A DNA stretch of 6,891 bases from Acidobacteriota bacterium (GTDB lineage: Bacteria > Acidobacteriota > Blastocatellia > Pyrinomonadales > Pyrinomonadaceae). The stretch spans positions 1 through 6,891 of the forward strand of contig JADYZI010000478.1 of NCBI GenBank assembly GCA_020853255.1, in the 5' to 3' direction. This document shows positions 6,354 to 6,891 of the stretch, in pieces. Made by a program: the position numbers and the translations under genes. Within the stretch, counting starts at the first letter, position 1. Each line of letters begins with the position of its first letter. The notes beneath the pieces are model-generated. The model had not been told where the DNA came from, searched no databases, and was given only the letters and a program-made list of their open reading frames with translations.

Positions 6354-6891
6354 ATGATCCGTAAATCGTTCGCATTGATTCTATTTGTGTTGATCGGGGC
6401 AAGCGTCGGCCATTCCCAGACGCCGGAACCGAAGCAGGAAAAGGAGTTAACCTCTCGGCTCTTTTCTTTTAGCCTTGACGGTGCAGGAGGTTATCTTGGT
6501 GTTCAGGCCGAAGACGTTTCGAAAGACAATTTCAACAAATTTGGGCTTCGAGAGGTAAAAGGCGTCGGGGTAGAGAGCGTAGTAGATGGTTCGCCGGCCC
6601 AGGCTGCGGGGCTGCAGAAGAGCGATGTTATCTTGAAACTTAACGGCGAAGAGGTCACCAGCGCGCGAAAACTGACACGTCTTGTTAGTGAGATCGCTCC
6701 TGACCATCAGGCAAGGTTGACGGTTTTGCGCAATGGCGCCGAGCGGGAGGTCATCGTCACTATGGGCAAGCGGCCGGGCATGTCGAGCCTAGCTTCCGGC
6801 CCGCCGCAATGGAGCGAATCGATAGATGGGATCGAGTTGCCGAATATGCCCAACCTTAAGAACCTTCCGCGAATTGAGCGAAGGCTTGCCG
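6354..6891 (+). CDS. Secreted PDZ-domain protein (3' end outside the window)
   Basis: The frame is open from the ATG at 6354 to the window edge, giving 179 codons with no stop. Residues 1-21 form a signal peptide: basic MIRK, a hydrophobic core to about residue 18, and likely cleavage near GHS-Q, so the product is exported to the periplasm or outer surface. A single PDZ domain spans about 46-138: YLGVQAEDV is the carboxylate-binding loop region, GVGVESVVDGSPAQAAGLQKSDVILKLNGEEV is the diagnostic core, and LTVLRNGAEREVIVTMG is the closing strands. It resembles the PDZ domains of HtrA/DegP-type proteases, but no protease domain lies before it. A Pro/Asn-containing linker (about 139-179) follows. 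The protein may be an adaptor, or may carry a second PDZ or a catalytic domain beyond the edge. It appears independent of the sugar genes upstream. Confidence 0.88.
   Translation, partial: MIRKSFALILFVLIGASVGHSQTPEPKQEKELTSRLFSFSLDGAGGYLGVQAEDVSKDNFNKFGLREVKGVGVESVVDGSPAQAAGLQKSDVILKLNGEEVTSARKLTRLVSEIAPDHQARLTVLRNGAEREVIVTMGKRPGMSSLASGPPQWSESIDGIELPNMPNLKNLPRIERRLA

Noticed and set aside
6019..6402. A minus-strand open frame over the spacer before the PDZ gene
   Set aside because: It overlaps the ends of two real + strand genes, has no family-like motif and no convincing ribosome binding site.
1..6891. A mobile element, defence system, CRISPR array or phage region
   Set aside because: No transposase, integrase, nuclease, toxin-antitoxin pair, spaced direct repeats or terminal inverted repeats are visible, and all genes fit a chromosomal glycan locus plus an envelope protein.

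Overview
The window reads as an ordinary chromosomal segment of a Gram-negative bacterium: moderate GC, densely packed genes all on the + strand, and an exported PDZ protein at the right edge. The style of the proteins would fit Acidobacteriota (Blastocatellia/Pyrinomonadales-like), but this is a low-confidence impression from protein character, not from a marker gene. There is no rRNA, tRNA, CRISPR array, transposase, integrase or phage gene in view.

Layout. Positions 1-103 are a leader with a plausible extended -10 promoter. It precedes a large membrane-anchored nucleotide-sugar 4,6-dehydratase of the CapD/PglF/WbpM type (104-2077). A 143-base spacer with a strong inverted repeat follows. 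Next comes a tight block of four genes: a short-form UDP-glucose/GDP-mannose dehydrogenase-family protein (best start 2221, end 3018), an extended-SDR sugar-nucleotide epimerase/dehydratase (3015-3980, GTGA overlap), a family 2 glycosyltransferase (3959-4897, 22-base overlap) and a fold-type I PLP aminotransferase (4922-6121, 24-base gap). A 232-base spacer with a 10-position hairpin then leads to a secreted PDZ-domain protein (6354 to the window edge, incomplete).

How the genes fit together. The first four genes look like part of a surface polysaccharide (capsule, O-antigen or exopolysaccharide) or glycan-precursor locus. The CapD-like enzyme would make a 4-keto-6-deoxy UDP-HexNAc. The dehydrogenase could make a uronic acid nucleotide, the SDR could epimerise or further modify a nucleotide sugar, and the GT2 enzyme would transfer a sugar to a growing glycan. 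The aminotransferase resembles amino-acid (kynurenine/methionine-type) enzymes rather than sugar aminotransferases, so its role in the locus is unclear. The PDZ gene has its own leader and a strong ribosome binding site and is probably a separate unit.

I do not see a clearly new biological system here. The points most worth checking are the dehydrogenase that lacks the family's C-terminal domain, the hairpins in the two spacers, an altered glycine motif in the SDR, and a tryptophan-rich stretch in the glycosyltransferase.
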